NCBI RefSeq assembly: GCF_006715085.1
Contig: NZ_VFMM01000001.1
Span: forward strand, 3,286,001-3,350,000
From: Kribbella jejuensis
GTDB lineage: Bacteria; Actinomycetota; Actinomycetes; Propionibacteriales; Kribbellaceae
DNA: 64,000 bases
Reading direction: 5' to 3'
The notes under the pieces are model-generated. The model made no database searches. It had not been told where the DNA came from and saw nothing but the letters and a program-made list of their open reading frames with translations. Shown piece by piece: positions 41,697 to 49,410 of this stretch (position 1 is the first letter of the stretch; every line of letters begins with the position of its first letter). A program made the position numbers and the translations under genes.

Positions 41697-42352
41697 GCGC
41701 ACCAGTCGTCCTGGTACCGGGTCTGGGCCTCGGCCCCGAGTCCTACGAAAGGACAACCGAGCACCTGATCTCGCGGTACCACGTGGTCACCCTCCCCGGG
41801 TACGGCGAACCCGCAGGCGCCCGTGAGGACCTGCACCCGCGTGCGCTCGCGGTGGCGCTGGCGGACAAGATCCGCGAGCGGGCGGTGCTCGTGGGCCACT
41901 CCGCGAGCTGTCAGATCGTCGTGGAGACCGCGATCCGCTACCCGGAGCTCGTCCATGCGCTGGTCCTCATTGCTCCGACCGGCGATATCCGGCTGTCGAG
42001 CTGGATCGACCGGGCGGTACGGCTCGTCGGGTCCGCCATCCCGGACGCACCGAAGCTGGTCCGGATCAGCCCGCAGTATGCCCGCACGACGCTGCCGTCG
42101 ATCGCCCGCGCCGGGGAGGCGTCCCGGCAGCACGACCTGGCCGCGGTGATGTCCCAGGTCAAGGCGCCGGTGGTCCTCGTCCGCGGTAGGTACGACCTGA
42201 TGTGTACGGCAGATTGGTTGGAAAAGCTCGCGGAGCTCAGTCACGGTGAGGCACGCACCCTGGACAGCGGGTCGCACATGCCCGTCGTCACCAACGGCCC
42301 GGAGCTGGCCGCTCTCATAGAACGAGCCGCCGCTCTTCCCGAAACCGGCTGA
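41693..42352 (+). CDS. Alpha/beta hydrolase
   Basis: About 219 residues starting VSAPVVLVPGLGLGPESY at the GTG that overlaps the previous stop (GTGA). GTG at 41687 is a longer alternative. The nucleophile elbow is LVGHSASCQIVVE (G-H-S-A-S), the acid lies near VRGRYDLMC, and the His in LDSGSHMPVVTNGPELAALI completes the triad. The oxyanion loop is PGLGLGP. Substrate unknown; esterase, lactonase or C-C hydrolase are all possible. It lies directly upstream of the TPP riboswitch, which starts a new regulated unit. Confidence 0.85.
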   Translation: MSAPVVLVPGLGLGPESYERTTEHLISRYHVVTLPGYGEPAGAREDLHPRALAVALADKIRERAVLVGHSASCQIVVETAIRYPELVHALVLIAPTGDIRLSSWIDRAVRLVGSAIPDAPKLVRISPQYARTTLPSIARAGEASRQHDLAAVMSQVKAPVVLVRGRYDLMCTADWLEKLAELSHGEARTLDSGSHMPVVTNGPELAALIERAAALPETG

Positions 42353-42375
42353 CGCGTTAAGCTTTCCAGCACCAA

Positions 42376-42473
42376 CCTATGCGGGAGCTCGCACCGACAA
42401 GCGCGGGCTGAGAGGGCGACAGCTGGGTCGCCGACCGCCTGAACCTGACCGGGTAATGCCGGCGTAGGGAGTG
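42376..42473 (+). promoter_or_regulatory. TPP riboswitch (THI element)
   Basis: The conserved parts are in order: GCGGGAGCTCG (42381-42391), the pyrimidine-sensing GGGCTGAGAGGGCG (42405-42418, CTGAGA core at 42408-42413), then CCGCCTGAACCTGACCGGGT and AATGCCGGCGTAGGGA to about 42470. The 3' end meets the GGGAG that serves as ribosome-binding site of cytX, so thiamine pyrophosphate probably blocks translation initiation. It is the strongest RNA-level assignment in the window. Confidence 0.95.
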
Positions 42474-42482
42474 GGGTCACTC

Positions 42483-43817
42483 ATGACCGATACAGTTGTT
42501 CGTCCTGCAGACAACGCCGACAAGGCCGAGGCGCCGCTCGTCCTGACCACGGACGCCCCGCGGACGCTCGGGTTCCTGACCCAGTTCACGCTGTGGGGCA
42601 ACTTCGGCATCTCGCTGTTCGGGCCGGTCACCGGCGCACTGGTGGCGGCCTATACAGGCTCGCTGTGGCAGGGACTGCTCGCGGTCGTCGTCGGCTGCGG
42701 ACTCGGTGCGCTGGTGCTCGGCGGCTCCGCCGTGTTCGGCTCGCAGACCGGTGCACCGGCGATGGCCGCGCTGCGCGGGCTGTTCGGGCGGCGCGGGTCG
42801 ATGGCTCCGACGGTCCTGAACATCGCGCAGAACATCGGCTGGGCGACGATGGAGATCATCGTCATCTCACAGGCCGCCGTCGCGGTGACGAGTGACAAGT
42901 GGCGCTGGCTGTTCGTCCTGCTCGCGGGCGCGATCGCGACGACGATGGCGGTCCGGCCGCTCGGCAGCGTCAGAGTGCTCCGCAAGTTCATGGTCTGGCT
43001 CGTGCTGATCGCCTCTGCGTACCTGTTCGTCCAGGTGCTCAGCAAGCCGGCGCACGCACTGCCGCAGGACAGCGTGTACGGCTTCTGGCCGGCGGTCGAC
43101 CTGGCCGCAGCCGGTGTGGTGTCCTTCGCGCCGCTGGCCGCCGATTACACCCGGCACTCCCGCACGAACAAGGCCGCTTTCGCGGGCTCCTCGCTCGGCT
43201 ACGGGCTTGCCGCGATCATCTACTACGCGCTCGGTGTCGTCGCCGTGGCGACCCTGCAGACGAACACCGACAACGTGATCACCGCGCTCGTCACACTGCC
43301 CGCCGGGGCGATCGCGCTGTTCGTACTGCTCGTGGACGAGGTCGACGAGGCGTACGCGAACGTCTACTCGACGACGATGTCGCTGCACAACCTGATCGGC
43401 CACATCGACCGGCGCTGGATCTCGGTCGCGATCGGGGTCGTTGCCACCGGCATCGCGCTGTTCATTGACCTCGGCAACTACACGCAGTTCCTGTACCTGA
43501 TCGGCTCGGTCTTCATCCCGTTGTTCGCGGTCGCGATCGCGGACTTCTTCGTGGTCTGCAAGATGAAGTGGGACGTGTCCGACACGGCGAAGTTCCGCTG
43601 GCAACCGACCGTCGCGTGGCTGATCGGCTTCGTCGCGTACCAATTGGTGAACCCCGGCACGGTCGCCGGCTGGTCCCCGTTCTGGACCAAGACCCAGCAG
43701 GCACTCTTCAACCACCACGCCGTACCCGGCTGGCTGGGCGCGACCTACACCTCGATCGTCATCTCGATGATGGCAGCGATTCTGCTGGGCCGGATCGGTC
43801 GTCGGCCGGCCGCTTGA
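42483..43817 (+). CDS. cytX: NCS1-family hydroxymethylpyrimidine transporter CytX
   Basis: 444 residues with 12 transmembrane helices. The NCS1 family (CodB-like) appears in FLTQFTLWGNFGISLFGPVT, then LRGLFGRRGSMAPTVLNIAQ and VVSFAPLAADYTRHSRTNKA. The upstream TPP riboswitch identifies the substrate class: riboswitch-linked NCS1 proteins are annotated CytX and import the thiamine pyrimidine HMP. The ATG at 42483 is the first codon after the riboswitch-embedded ribosome site. No thiamine-biosynthesis genes adjoin, so this is salvage. The 3' end overlaps the convergent antiporter gene by 59 bp. Confidence 0.92.
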   Translation: MTDTVVRPADNADKAEAPLVLTTDAPRTLGFLTQFTLWGNFGISLFGPVTGALVAAYTGSLWQGLLAVVVGCGLGALVLGGSAVFGSQTGAPAMAALRGLFGRRGSMAPTVLNIAQNIGWATMEIIVISQAAVAVTSDKWRWLFVLLAGAIATTMAVRPLGSVRVLRKFMVWLVLIASAYLFVQVLSKPAHALPQDSVYGFWPAVDLAAAGVVSFAPLAADYTRHSRTNKAAFAGSSLGYGLAAIIYYALGVVAVATLQTNTDNVITALVTLPAGAIALFVLLVDEVDEAYANVYSTTMSLHNLIGHIDRRWISVAIGVVATGIALFIDLGNYTQFLYLIGSVFIPLFAVAIADFFVVCKMKWDVSDTAKFRWQPTVAWLIGFVAYQLVNPGTVAGWSPFWTKTQQALFNHHAVPGWLGATYTSIVISMMAAILLGRIGRRPAA

Positions 43818-44976
43818 GCAGGGCCAGTGCGATCGCCGGAAACAGCAGAACGGACAGCAACCCGGCGCAGACCAGCGCGGCGGCGGTCACCGGTTTCATC
43901 AGGCCGGTGACCACGCCGATCTGCGTCGCGGTGACGATGAACGGCAGCGACGTCGCCTGCAGCAGTCCGATCGCGGCCGTCGATCGGGTGCCGAGCTCAC
44001 GCACCGACAAGAACGCGGGTATGCCACGCACGATCAACAGCGCGAGCAGGAACAGCGGGACTCGGGCAAGGGCCGCCGGGTTGTGTACCAGTCCGCTGAG
44101 ATCCAGCCGCAACCCACTGGTCACGAAGAACACCGGGATCAGGAAGCCGTAGCCCAGCGCCTCCAGCTTGATCCGGAACCGGGGATGCGACATCGCGTCC
44201 CGATCTACCAGGCCGACCACTGCACCGGCGAGGAACGCGCCGAGGATCGTCTCGAGGCCGAACCGTTCGGCCAGCGCGGTGAACGCGACCAGCAGCACCA
44301 TGGCAGCGCGGACCCGGATCTCCGCCGTGGTGTCCTGCAATCTGAACAGCACGCCTCCGATCCGTTCCGACCGGCCGGCACGCGCAACGACGAGGCCGAC
44401 GACCGCGACCAGTGCCGCGAACAGACCGACCATCACCAATCGCTCGCCCGCGCTGCCACCCTCGGTCGAGAACACCAGCGAAACCACCAGGACCGCCGCG
44501 AAATCCGCCACCGAGGCAGCCGCGACGGTCGAGCGGCCGACCGCGCCCTCGGCCTGACCCGCGTCCTTCAGAACCGGCACCACCAGCCCGAGCGAGGTCG
44601 CCGACAACGTCACCGCCAGCAGCAATGCGCTCCGCACCCATCCGGCGGCCGAGAATCCGAGCCCCGCGATCCCACCGAGCACCAACGTGATCAGGTAGCC
44701 GAGCACCGCGAGCCGCAGCACCTGACCGCGGAGTCGGTGCACATCGATCTCCAGCCCGGCCAGGAACAACAGGAAGGCGAGCCCGAGCAGGGACACGATC
44801 TGTACCGGCTCGTCGACCGCGACCAGCCCGAGCGCGTGCGGGCCGACCACGATCCCGGCCACGATCTCCAGCACCACGGCCGGGACGCGGAGCCGTGGCG
44901 CCAGTCCGAGCAGCAGTGGTGCGAGTAGCGCGATCAGCGCCACCGAGAACAGGTTGGTGAACTGCACGCCCGGCAT
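43759..44976 (-). CDS. Cation:proton antiporter, CPA2 (Kef/NapA-like)
   Basis: About 405 residues with 12-13 transmembrane helices starting MPGVQFTNLFSVALIALLAP. Family features: LRVPAVVLEIVAGIVVGPHALG, then FLLFLAGLEIDVHRLRGQV, TLSATSLGLVVPVLKDAGQ and GFLIPVFFVTSGLRLDL. It exchanges Na+ or K+ for H+. There is no C-terminal TrkA-N (RCK) domain, unlike KefB/C. The ATG lies 5 nt after the stop of the flavodoxin-like gene, so the two are probably co-transcribed. In Kef systems a flavodoxin-like partner (KefF/KefG) activates the channel, which makes this pairing suggestive. Confidence 0.88.
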   Translation of the reverse strand: MPGVQFTNLFSVALIALLAPLLLGLAPRLRVPAVVLEIVAGIVVGPHALGLVAVDEPVQIVSLLGLAFLLFLAGLEIDVHRLRGQVLRLAVLGYLITLVLGGIAGLGFSAAGWVRSALLLAVTLSATSLGLVVPVLKDAGQAEGAVGRSTVAAASVADFAAVLVVSLVFSTEGGSAGERLVMVGLFAALVAVVGLVVARAGRSERIGGVLFRLQDTTAEIRVRAAMVLLVAFTALAERFGLETILGAFLAGAVVGLVDRDAMSHPRFRIKLEALGYGFLIPVFFVTSGLRLDLSGLVHNPAALARVPLFLLALLIVRGIPAFLSVRELGTRSTAAIGLLQATSLPFIVTATQIGVVTGLMKPVTAAALVCAGLLSVLLFPAIALALLKRPADDRSGPAESLPSSR

Positions 44977-44981
44977 GCCGG

Positions 44982-45686
44982 TCAGCGGTACTCGGGGTTC
45001 TCGAAGTCGAAGCGGCAGCCGGCGTCCCACTCGGAGCGTTGGTTGCCGTGGGCGGGGATACCGCCCGCGTCCTTGAGCATTCTTGCCAGGTGCAACAGAT
45101 TCCAGGTCATGAAGGTGGTGTTCCGGTTCGTGAAGTCGTTGTCCGGTCCGCCGGATCCCTCGTCCAGGTACGACGGCCCCGGCCCCGCCTCGCCGATCCA
45201 CCCGGCGTCGGCCTGCGGCGGCACCGTGTACCCGAGATGCTGCAGCGAGTAGAGGATGTTCATCGCGCAGTGCTTCACGCCGTCCTCGTTCCCGGTGATC
45301 AGGCAACCGGCGACGCGGCCGTAGTACGCGTACTGCCCGTGTTCGTTGAGGATCGAGGAGTTGCCGTACAGCCGCTCGATCACGCGTTTGGTGACAGAGC
45401 TGTTGTCACCGAGCCAGATCGGTCCTGCGATCACCAGGATGTCGGCCGCCATCACCTTCTCCTGGATCGCCGGCCACGCGTCCGTCGCCCACCCGTGCTC
45501 GGTCATGTCCGGCCACACGCCGGTGGCGATGTCATGGTCCACGGCGCGGATCACCTCGGTCGCAACGCCCTGCTTGTCCATGATCTGCCGGCTCACGTCC
45601 AACAGCCCCTCGGTGTTGCTGCGCTCGGGAGACCGTTTCAGCGTGCAGTTGACGAAAAGTGCGCTCAGATCCTGGTATGTCGTCAC
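44982..45686 (-). CDS. Flavodoxin-family NAD(P)H oxidoreductase
   Basis: 234 residues. The fold matches NADPH-dependent FMN reductases: ALFVNCTLKRSPERSNTEGL is the phosphate loop, ADILVIAGPIWLGDNSSVTK the flavin-ring region, and LITGNEDGVKHCAMNILYSL the third conserved segment. The C-terminal tail is longer than in minimal family members. Its GTG start (VTTYQDLSAL) has a -10-like CACACT 7 nt upstream. It is followed after 5 nt by the cation antiporter, like the KefF/KefG partners of Kef channels. It is divergent from a methyltransferase gene. Confidence 0.85.
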   Translation of the reverse strand: MTTYQDLSALFVNCTLKRSPERSNTEGLLDVSRQIMDKQGVATEVIRAVDHDIATGVWPDMTEHGWATDAWPAIQEKVMAADILVIAGPIWLGDNSSVTKRVIERLYGNSSILNEHGQYAYYGRVAGCLITGNEDGVKHCAMNILYSLQHLGYTVPPQADAGWIGEAGPGPSYLDEGSGGPDNDFTNRNTTFMTWNLLHLARMLKDAGGIPAHGNQRSEWDAGCRFDFENPEYR

Positions 45687-45785
45687 AGGTCTCAGTGTGC
45701 GTCGGGGTGACCGGAGGGGCTATTACGGGACGCTTTCCGGATTCGCGACTGGCACTGACCCGCGCGGACGGAGATACTGACGCCC

Positions 45786-46466
45786 ATGCTGAACTCCGCA
45801 CTGCGCAGCCGGGCCGAGTACGCAGAACTGGGCGCCGACGGGCTGGCCGCGCGTACGACGCCTGAGCGGGACGCGGCGATCGTCAAGGCGGTCGAGGAGT
45901 TGCTGGTCGGGCGGGAGTCCGTGCTGGACCTGTGCTGCGGGTACGGGCGGGTCGCGCTGCCGCTGCGCCGCGGTGGCAAGGTCGTGCGCGCGCTGGACAT
46001 CTCGCCGAACCTGATCGAGGCCGGCCGCGCGCAGGCCGCCGCGGAAGGGCTCGCGATCGACTGGGCGATCGGTTCGATGACCGACCTGCCGTACAAGTGG
46101 GACTCGTTCGACGCGGTGATCTGCCTGTGGACCGCGTTCCACGAGCTGTTCGCCGAGGACGAGCAGATCTCGACGATCTGCGAAATCTCCCGGGTGCTGA
46201 AGCCGGGTGGGATCGCGATCATCGAAGGACCGGCCTGGGGCCCGGCGACCGCGGCCGAGATCGCCAACGGGATGCGGCAGGGACCGGAGCACCGGATCGT
46301 CACCACCGAGCACGACGACAACCGCAGCAGCGTGCACTTCATCCACGACGAGATCAGCTACGGCCGGCTCTGCGCGGCCGCCGGAATCGACGACTACAAG
46401 GTCTACAAACGCGACTGGGGCGGCCGCCGCAGACTGATCCTCGAGATCCACGCCCCGGCAAACTAG
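45786..46466 (+). CDS. Class I SAM-dependent methyltransferase
   Basis: 226 residues. Motif I SVLDLCCGYGRVALPLRRGG binds SAM. VRALDISPNLIEAGRAQA is the acidic loop, and WDSFDAVICLWTAFHELFAE plus ISRVLKPGGIAIIEGP complete motifs II and III. The methyl acceptor is unknown; no pathway genes adjoin. A GATACT hexamer 7 nt before the ATG suggests a (near-)leaderless mRNA. A very strong terminator hairpin follows the stop. Confidence 0.88.
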   Translation: MLNSALRSRAEYAELGADGLAARTTPERDAAIVKAVEELLVGRESVLDLCCGYGRVALPLRRGGKVVRALDISPNLIEAGRAQAAAEGLAIDWAIGSMTDLPYKWDSFDAVICLWTAFHELFAEDEQISTICEISRVLKPGGIAIIEGPAWGPATAAEIANGMRQGPEHRIVTTEHDDNRSSVHFIHDEISYGRLCAAAGIDDYKVYKRDWGGRRRLILEIHAPAN

Positions 46467-46476
46467 CTGACACGTA

Positions 46477-46516
46477 AAGAAGCAGATCCCCACTCCACAC
46501 TGGGGATCTGCTTCTT
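46477..46516. terminator. Strong bidirectional intrinsic terminator
   Basis: AAGAAGCAGATCCCC pairs perfectly with GGGGATCTGCTTCTT across a 10-nt loop, with A-rich and T-rich flanks on the two sides. It lies between the convergent methyltransferase and ogt genes and can stop both transcripts. Confidence 0.92.
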
Positions 46517-46558
46517 CTTGCGTTCAGTCTAAAACCGCTTCCGGCGATTCCGGAAACG

Positions 46559-47125
46559 TCAGCTTTTTGCTTCCAGATTCAAGAGAAAACGCTTCGCATC
46601 CAGCCCGCCGGCATATCCGGTGAGGGCACCGTTCGAGCCGATCACCCGGTGGCACGGCACGACGACGCAGACCGGATTGGCGCCCAGCGCGGTACCGACC
46701 GCACGGGCCGCCTTCGGCTTGTCGATGCCGGCGGCAACAGCGCCGTACGTCGTCGTCCGCCCGTAGCTCGTGTGCTCCGGCAGGTCCGCCAGTACCAGCC
46801 GCTGGAACGGCGACGCCAGCGCCAGGTCGACCTCCAGGTCGAACGTGTGCCGCCGCCCGGCGAGGTACTCGTCGAGTTGCCGCCGTACGTCGTCCAGCGG
46901 CCGGGCCTGGCGTAGTACCCGGGGCGAGACCGCGCGGGCGAGCCGGTTGGTCATCGTCTCCTCGTCGCCGAACGAGCTGGCGACGACCCGCCCGCGCGCG
47001 ACCGCGAGCAGCAGCGTGCCGATCGGTGTGTCGTGCAGCGTGTAGGCGACGTCCGCGTCGGGAAAAGTGGGTGGTTCGAGGTCGGGGGTGTGCAGCCGGG
47101 TCAGCCGGCTCTCGAGATCAGTCAT
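46559..47125 (-). CDS. ogt: Methylated-DNA--protein-cysteine methyltransferase
   Basis: A 188-residue suicide repair enzyme that transfers alkyl groups from O6-alkylguanine to its own Cys. The active site VVVPCHRVIGSNGALTGYAG has Cys158. The helix-turn-helix with the Arg finger is SYGRTTTYGAVAAGIDKPKA, and RAVGTALGANP binds the flipped base. An N-terminal domain (1-95) without Ada-type zinc ligands marks it as an Ogt-type protein. The ATG lies 8 bp inside the upstream sigma-factor gene, so the two are co-translated. That suggests the sigma factor controls the repair gene. Confidence 0.93.
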   Translation of the reverse strand: MTDLESRLTRLHTPDLEPPTFPDADVAYTLHDTPIGTLLLAVARGRVVASSFGDEETMTNRLARAVSPRVLRQARPLDDVRRQLDEYLAGRRHTFDLEVDLALASPFQRLVLADLPEHTSYGRTTTYGAVAAGIDKPKAARAVGTALGANPVCVVVPCHRVIGSNGALTGYAGGLDAKRFLLNLEAKS

Positions 47126-47600
47126 CGTGTACTCCGAGTTTCGTGCGCAGGGCCGCCAGCGCGTCGCTGACGAGCCGGCGCGACGCGGCGGGCGTGGTGT
47201 CCAGAGCGGCGGCCACGCCGTGGTGGTCCAGGTCGCCGACGTATTTCAGCGTGATCGCGAAGCGTTGCCGCTCCGGCAGTTCGTTCACCGCCCGCCAGAG
47301 GTCCGGGTCCGGCCAGTCCGCGGCTTCCGGGCCGTCCACCGCGACCGGTGGCGCGTCCTCCAGCGGGCGCTGTGGTTTCCGCGCCCGGTGTACGTCGGTC
47401 GCGCACCGGGCGGTGATGGTCAGCAGCCAGCTGCGCAGGTTCTTCGCCGACTTCAGCGTCGGGTACGCCGCGTACGCCTTCTCCCAGGCGCGCTGCGCGA
47501 CGTCGTCGCCGTCCTGACCGGCCATCGCGCGCGCCAGTCGCGCGACGTCCCGCCAGTGCGCGTCGACCAACGCCTGGAACGGTGGCAGCCCCGTAGTCAT
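47118..47600 (-). CDS. Small sigma-70-family (ECF-like) factor
   Basis: 160 residues starting MTTGLPPFQALVDAHWRDV. Region 2 covers about 20-75 (VARLARAMAGQDGDDVAQRA, WEKAYAAYPTLKSAKNLRSW, LLTITARCATDVHRA). A short linker follows, then region 4 (about 100-155) with LPERQRFAITLKYVGDLDHH and GVAAALDTTPAASRRLVSDA. It is overlapped by ogt, forming a sigma-ogt operon. No anti-sigma gene is adjacent. TCTACT 6 nt before the ATG hints at a leaderless mRNA. Regulation by alkylation stress is an inference from the neighbour. Confidence 0.8.
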   Translation of the reverse strand: MTTGLPPFQALVDAHWRDVARLARAMAGQDGDDVAQRAWEKAYAAYPTLKSAKNLRSWLLTITARCATDVHRARKPQRPLEDAPPVAVDGPEAADWPDPDLWRAVNELPERQRFAITLKYVGDLDHHGVAAALDTTPAASRRLVSDALAALRTKLGVHDD

Positions 47601-47650
47601 CACGTAAGTAGAACGCACACCCGGTCCGGCGTGTGAGTCCAGATCACGAG

Positions 47651-47675
47651 ATTGTCTAGTTAGCCGATAGACAAT
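47651..47675. promoter_or_regulatory. Perfect palindrome upstream of the sulfur operon
   Basis: ATTGTCTA-N9-TAGACAAT is a perfect inverted repeat about 20 bp upstream of the leader-peptide ATG. Its size and spacing fit a dimeric regulator such as a LysR-type protein (T-N11-A-like) or a sulfur regulator. No regulator gene is adjacent. Confidence 0.65.
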
Positions 47676-47693
47676 GATGCGAAGATAGCTGAC

Positions 47694-47765
47694 ATGACGA
47701 CGACACACCTCACCCGCCGTCGCGTCATCGATCTGCTGCGGACGGCGAGCGCCACCTGTCGGTGA
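47694..47765 (+). CDS. Putative leader peptide ending in Cys-Arg
   Basis: A 23-codon reading frame, MTTT-H followed by LTRRRVIDLLRTASATCR, upstream of the sulfur operon. It closely resembles the short actinobacterial leader peptides found before sulfur-assimilation genes, which have the LTxRRHVDLxRxASAxC pattern and end with a Cys codon. In mycobacteria such Cys-terminated leaders act as cysteine-responsive attenuators; the same mechanism is likely here but not shown. It begins close to the expected transcription start, with no ribosome-binding site. A hairpin (47784-47799) lies between it and the first structural gene. Confidence 0.75.
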   Translation: MTTTHLTRRRVIDLLRTASATCR

Positions 47766-47783
47766 CGCGCCCCTCAGTCATTG

Positions 47784-47799
47784 CGGCGAGCTCTCGCCG
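47784..47799 (+). promoter_or_regulatory. Attenuator-like hairpin
   Basis: CGGCGAG-CT-CTCGCCG can form a 7-bp hairpin between the leader peptide stop and the flavin reductase start. A pyrimidine-rich stretch follows. It is a candidate terminator or translation-blocking structure controlled by the leader. Confidence 0.5.
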
Positions 47800-47828
47800 A
47801 CTTCCCCCTTCCTCCCCAAGGGAGAGAC

Positions 47829-48374
47829 ATGTCCGTACCCGCCTTGCATCGTCCTGCCCTGTCCGTGGTTCCTGATCGCTCCGAGGAGCGGGTCGTGGAC
47901 GCCGACGTCTACAGGTCCGTTTTCCGTCGCCACGCCGCCGGCGTCGTGGTGATCACCGCGGACGCCGGCCACGGCCCGGTCGGATTCACCGCGACCTCGC
48001 TGGTCTCGGTCAGCCTGCTGCCGCCGCTGGTGTCGTTCGCGATCGCGACCAGCGCGTCCAGCTGGCCGACCATCAGTACGGCGAACAGCCTGGTGATCAA
48101 CTTCCTGTCCGCGGACCAGCACGCGATCGCGGGCCGGTTCGCGACCAGCGGGATCGACCGGTTCGCCGAGCCGACCCGCTGGTCCCGGCTGGCCACCGGG
48201 GAGCCCGCGCTCGACGACGCGCCGAGCTTCCTGCGAGCGCAGGTCGAACACCGTTTCGCCGTCGGCGACCACTACCTGGTCGTCGCCCGCCTCGCCACCC
48301 ACACCGAACGTCGTGAGCACGACTCACTGCTGTACCACGACGGCAACTACGCGAAAGCCCACCATGTCCAGTAA
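47829..48374 (+). CDS. Flavin reductase family protein
   Basis: 181 residues starting MSVPALHRPALSVV after AAGGGAG. The split-barrel flavin reductase fold shows FRRHAAGVVVITADAGHGPV, GFTATSLVSVSLLPPLVSFA and the C-terminal HYLVVARLATHTERR with GDH-Y-type NAD(P)H contacts. It supplies reduced flavin. The operon ends with an FMNH2-dependent monooxygenase of the DszA/NtaA family, its obvious client. The start of the transporter lipoprotein gene overlaps its 3' end by 11 bp. Confidence 0.9.
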   Translation: MSVPALHRPALSVVPDRSEERVVDADVYRSVFRRHAAGVVVITADAGHGPVGFTATSLVSVSLLPPLVSFAIATSASSWPTISTANSLVINFLSADQHAIAGRFATSGIDRFAEPTRWSRLATGEPALDDAPSFLRAQVEHRFAVGDHYLVVARLATHTERREHDSLLYHDGNYAKAHHVQ

Positions 48375-49410
48375 ACGTCTCCTGTCCGTCCTCGCCCTCC
48401 TCACCCTCGCCGTCACCGGCTGCAGCGCGAAGGCCGACGCCGACAGCGCCGCGAAGCTCTCGCTCGACGCCGCGCTGCCGACCACGATCCCGGCCGGTAC
48501 CAAGATCGTCGTCGGCGACCCCACCACCGAGGTCGCGCTGAAGCTCTCGGGTCAGTACGACAAGGTCTCGAAGTATGTCCAATTTGCGAACCTGAGCGGT
48601 GGACCGCAGACCACCGAGGCGTTCCGGGCGCATGCCCTCGACCTGGGCTCGGTCGCCGAGATCCCGCCGATCAACGCCACCTGGACCGGTCTGCACGTGA
48701 AGATCGTCGCCTCCAAGTTCCGGCAGGACCCGATCAATCACCCGATCTACAAGCTCGGGATCGCGCCCGGGGTGTCGGTGAAGACGCTCAGCGACCTGCG
48801 CGGCAAGAAGATCGCGTACAGCCCGGGCCAGGCCCAGGGCGCGCTGATCCTCAAGGTCCTGAAGAAGGCCGGGTTGACGAAGGACGACGTCAAGCTGATC
48901 GAGATCCCCAGCACCGGTGACGTCTACGTGCAGGCCCTCGCGGGAAAGCAGGTCGACGTCGCCCCGATCGGCGGCGTACAGATCAAGCGGTACCTGGCCA
49001 AGTACTCCAAGGACGGCGCGACCACGATCGACCACGGTCTGCGCGACGACGCCGGTCACCTGTACGGCCCGGTCGAGTCGCTCCAGGACCCGGCGAAGGC
49101 TGCCGCGATCAGAGCGTACGTCGCCGCTTGGGGCGTCGCCCAGATCTGGATCGACCAGCACCCCAAGGAGTGGATCCAGGGGTACTACGTGAAGGACCAG
49201 GGGCTCAGCGCGGCCGACGGCCAGTGGCTGGTCGACAACGCCGGTCACCCGGACATCCCGGCGGACTGGAGCGGCGCGATCGAGCGGCAGCAGCAGACCA
49301 TCGAGCTGCTCGCGAAGGAGACCGGTAACCCCGTGATCCAGGCGAAGGACCTGTACGACCTGCGGTTCCAGACCGTGGCCGCGGACGCGATCAAGGCGGG
49401 TGCCAAGTGA
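48364..49410 (+). CDS. ssuA: ABC transporter substrate-binding lipoprotein (sulfonate/aliphatic type)
   Basis: 348 residues with a lipoprotein signal: KRLLSVLALLTLAVTGC with Cys20 in the lipobox. The mature protein is an SsuA/TauA/NMT1-type binding protein (GTKIVVGDPTTEVALK, VSVKTLSDLRGKKIAYSPGQ, LTKDDVKLIEIPSTGDVYVQ, DVAPIGGVQIKRYLAKYS). The position between flavin reductase, permease, ATPase and monooxygenase genes indicates import of an organosulfur compound such as a sulfonate. The exact ligand is not deducible. Stop overlaps the permease start (GTGA). Confidence 0.9.
   Translation: MSSKRLLSVLALLTLAVTGCSAKADADSAAKLSLDAALPTTIPAGTKIVVGDPTTEVALKLSGQYDKVSKYVQFANLSGGPQTTEAFRAHALDLGSVAEIPPINATWTGLHVKIVASKFRQDPINHPIYKLGIAPGVSVKTLSDLRGKKIAYSPGQAQGALILKVLKKAGLTKDDVKLIEIPSTGDVYVQALAGKQVDVAPIGGVQIKRYLAKYSKDGATTIDHGLRDDAGHLYGPVESLQDPAKAAAIRAYVAAWGVAQIWIDQHPKEWIQGYYVKDQGLSAADGQWLVDNAGHPDIPADWSGAIERQQQTIELLAKETGNPVIQAKDLYDLRFQTVAADAIKAGAK

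Noticed and set aside
47651..47675. Palindrome considered as a McbR-type site
   Set aside because: The McbR motif as I recall it has TAGAC first and GTCTA second with a 6-bp spacer; here the order is reversed and the spacer is 9 bp.
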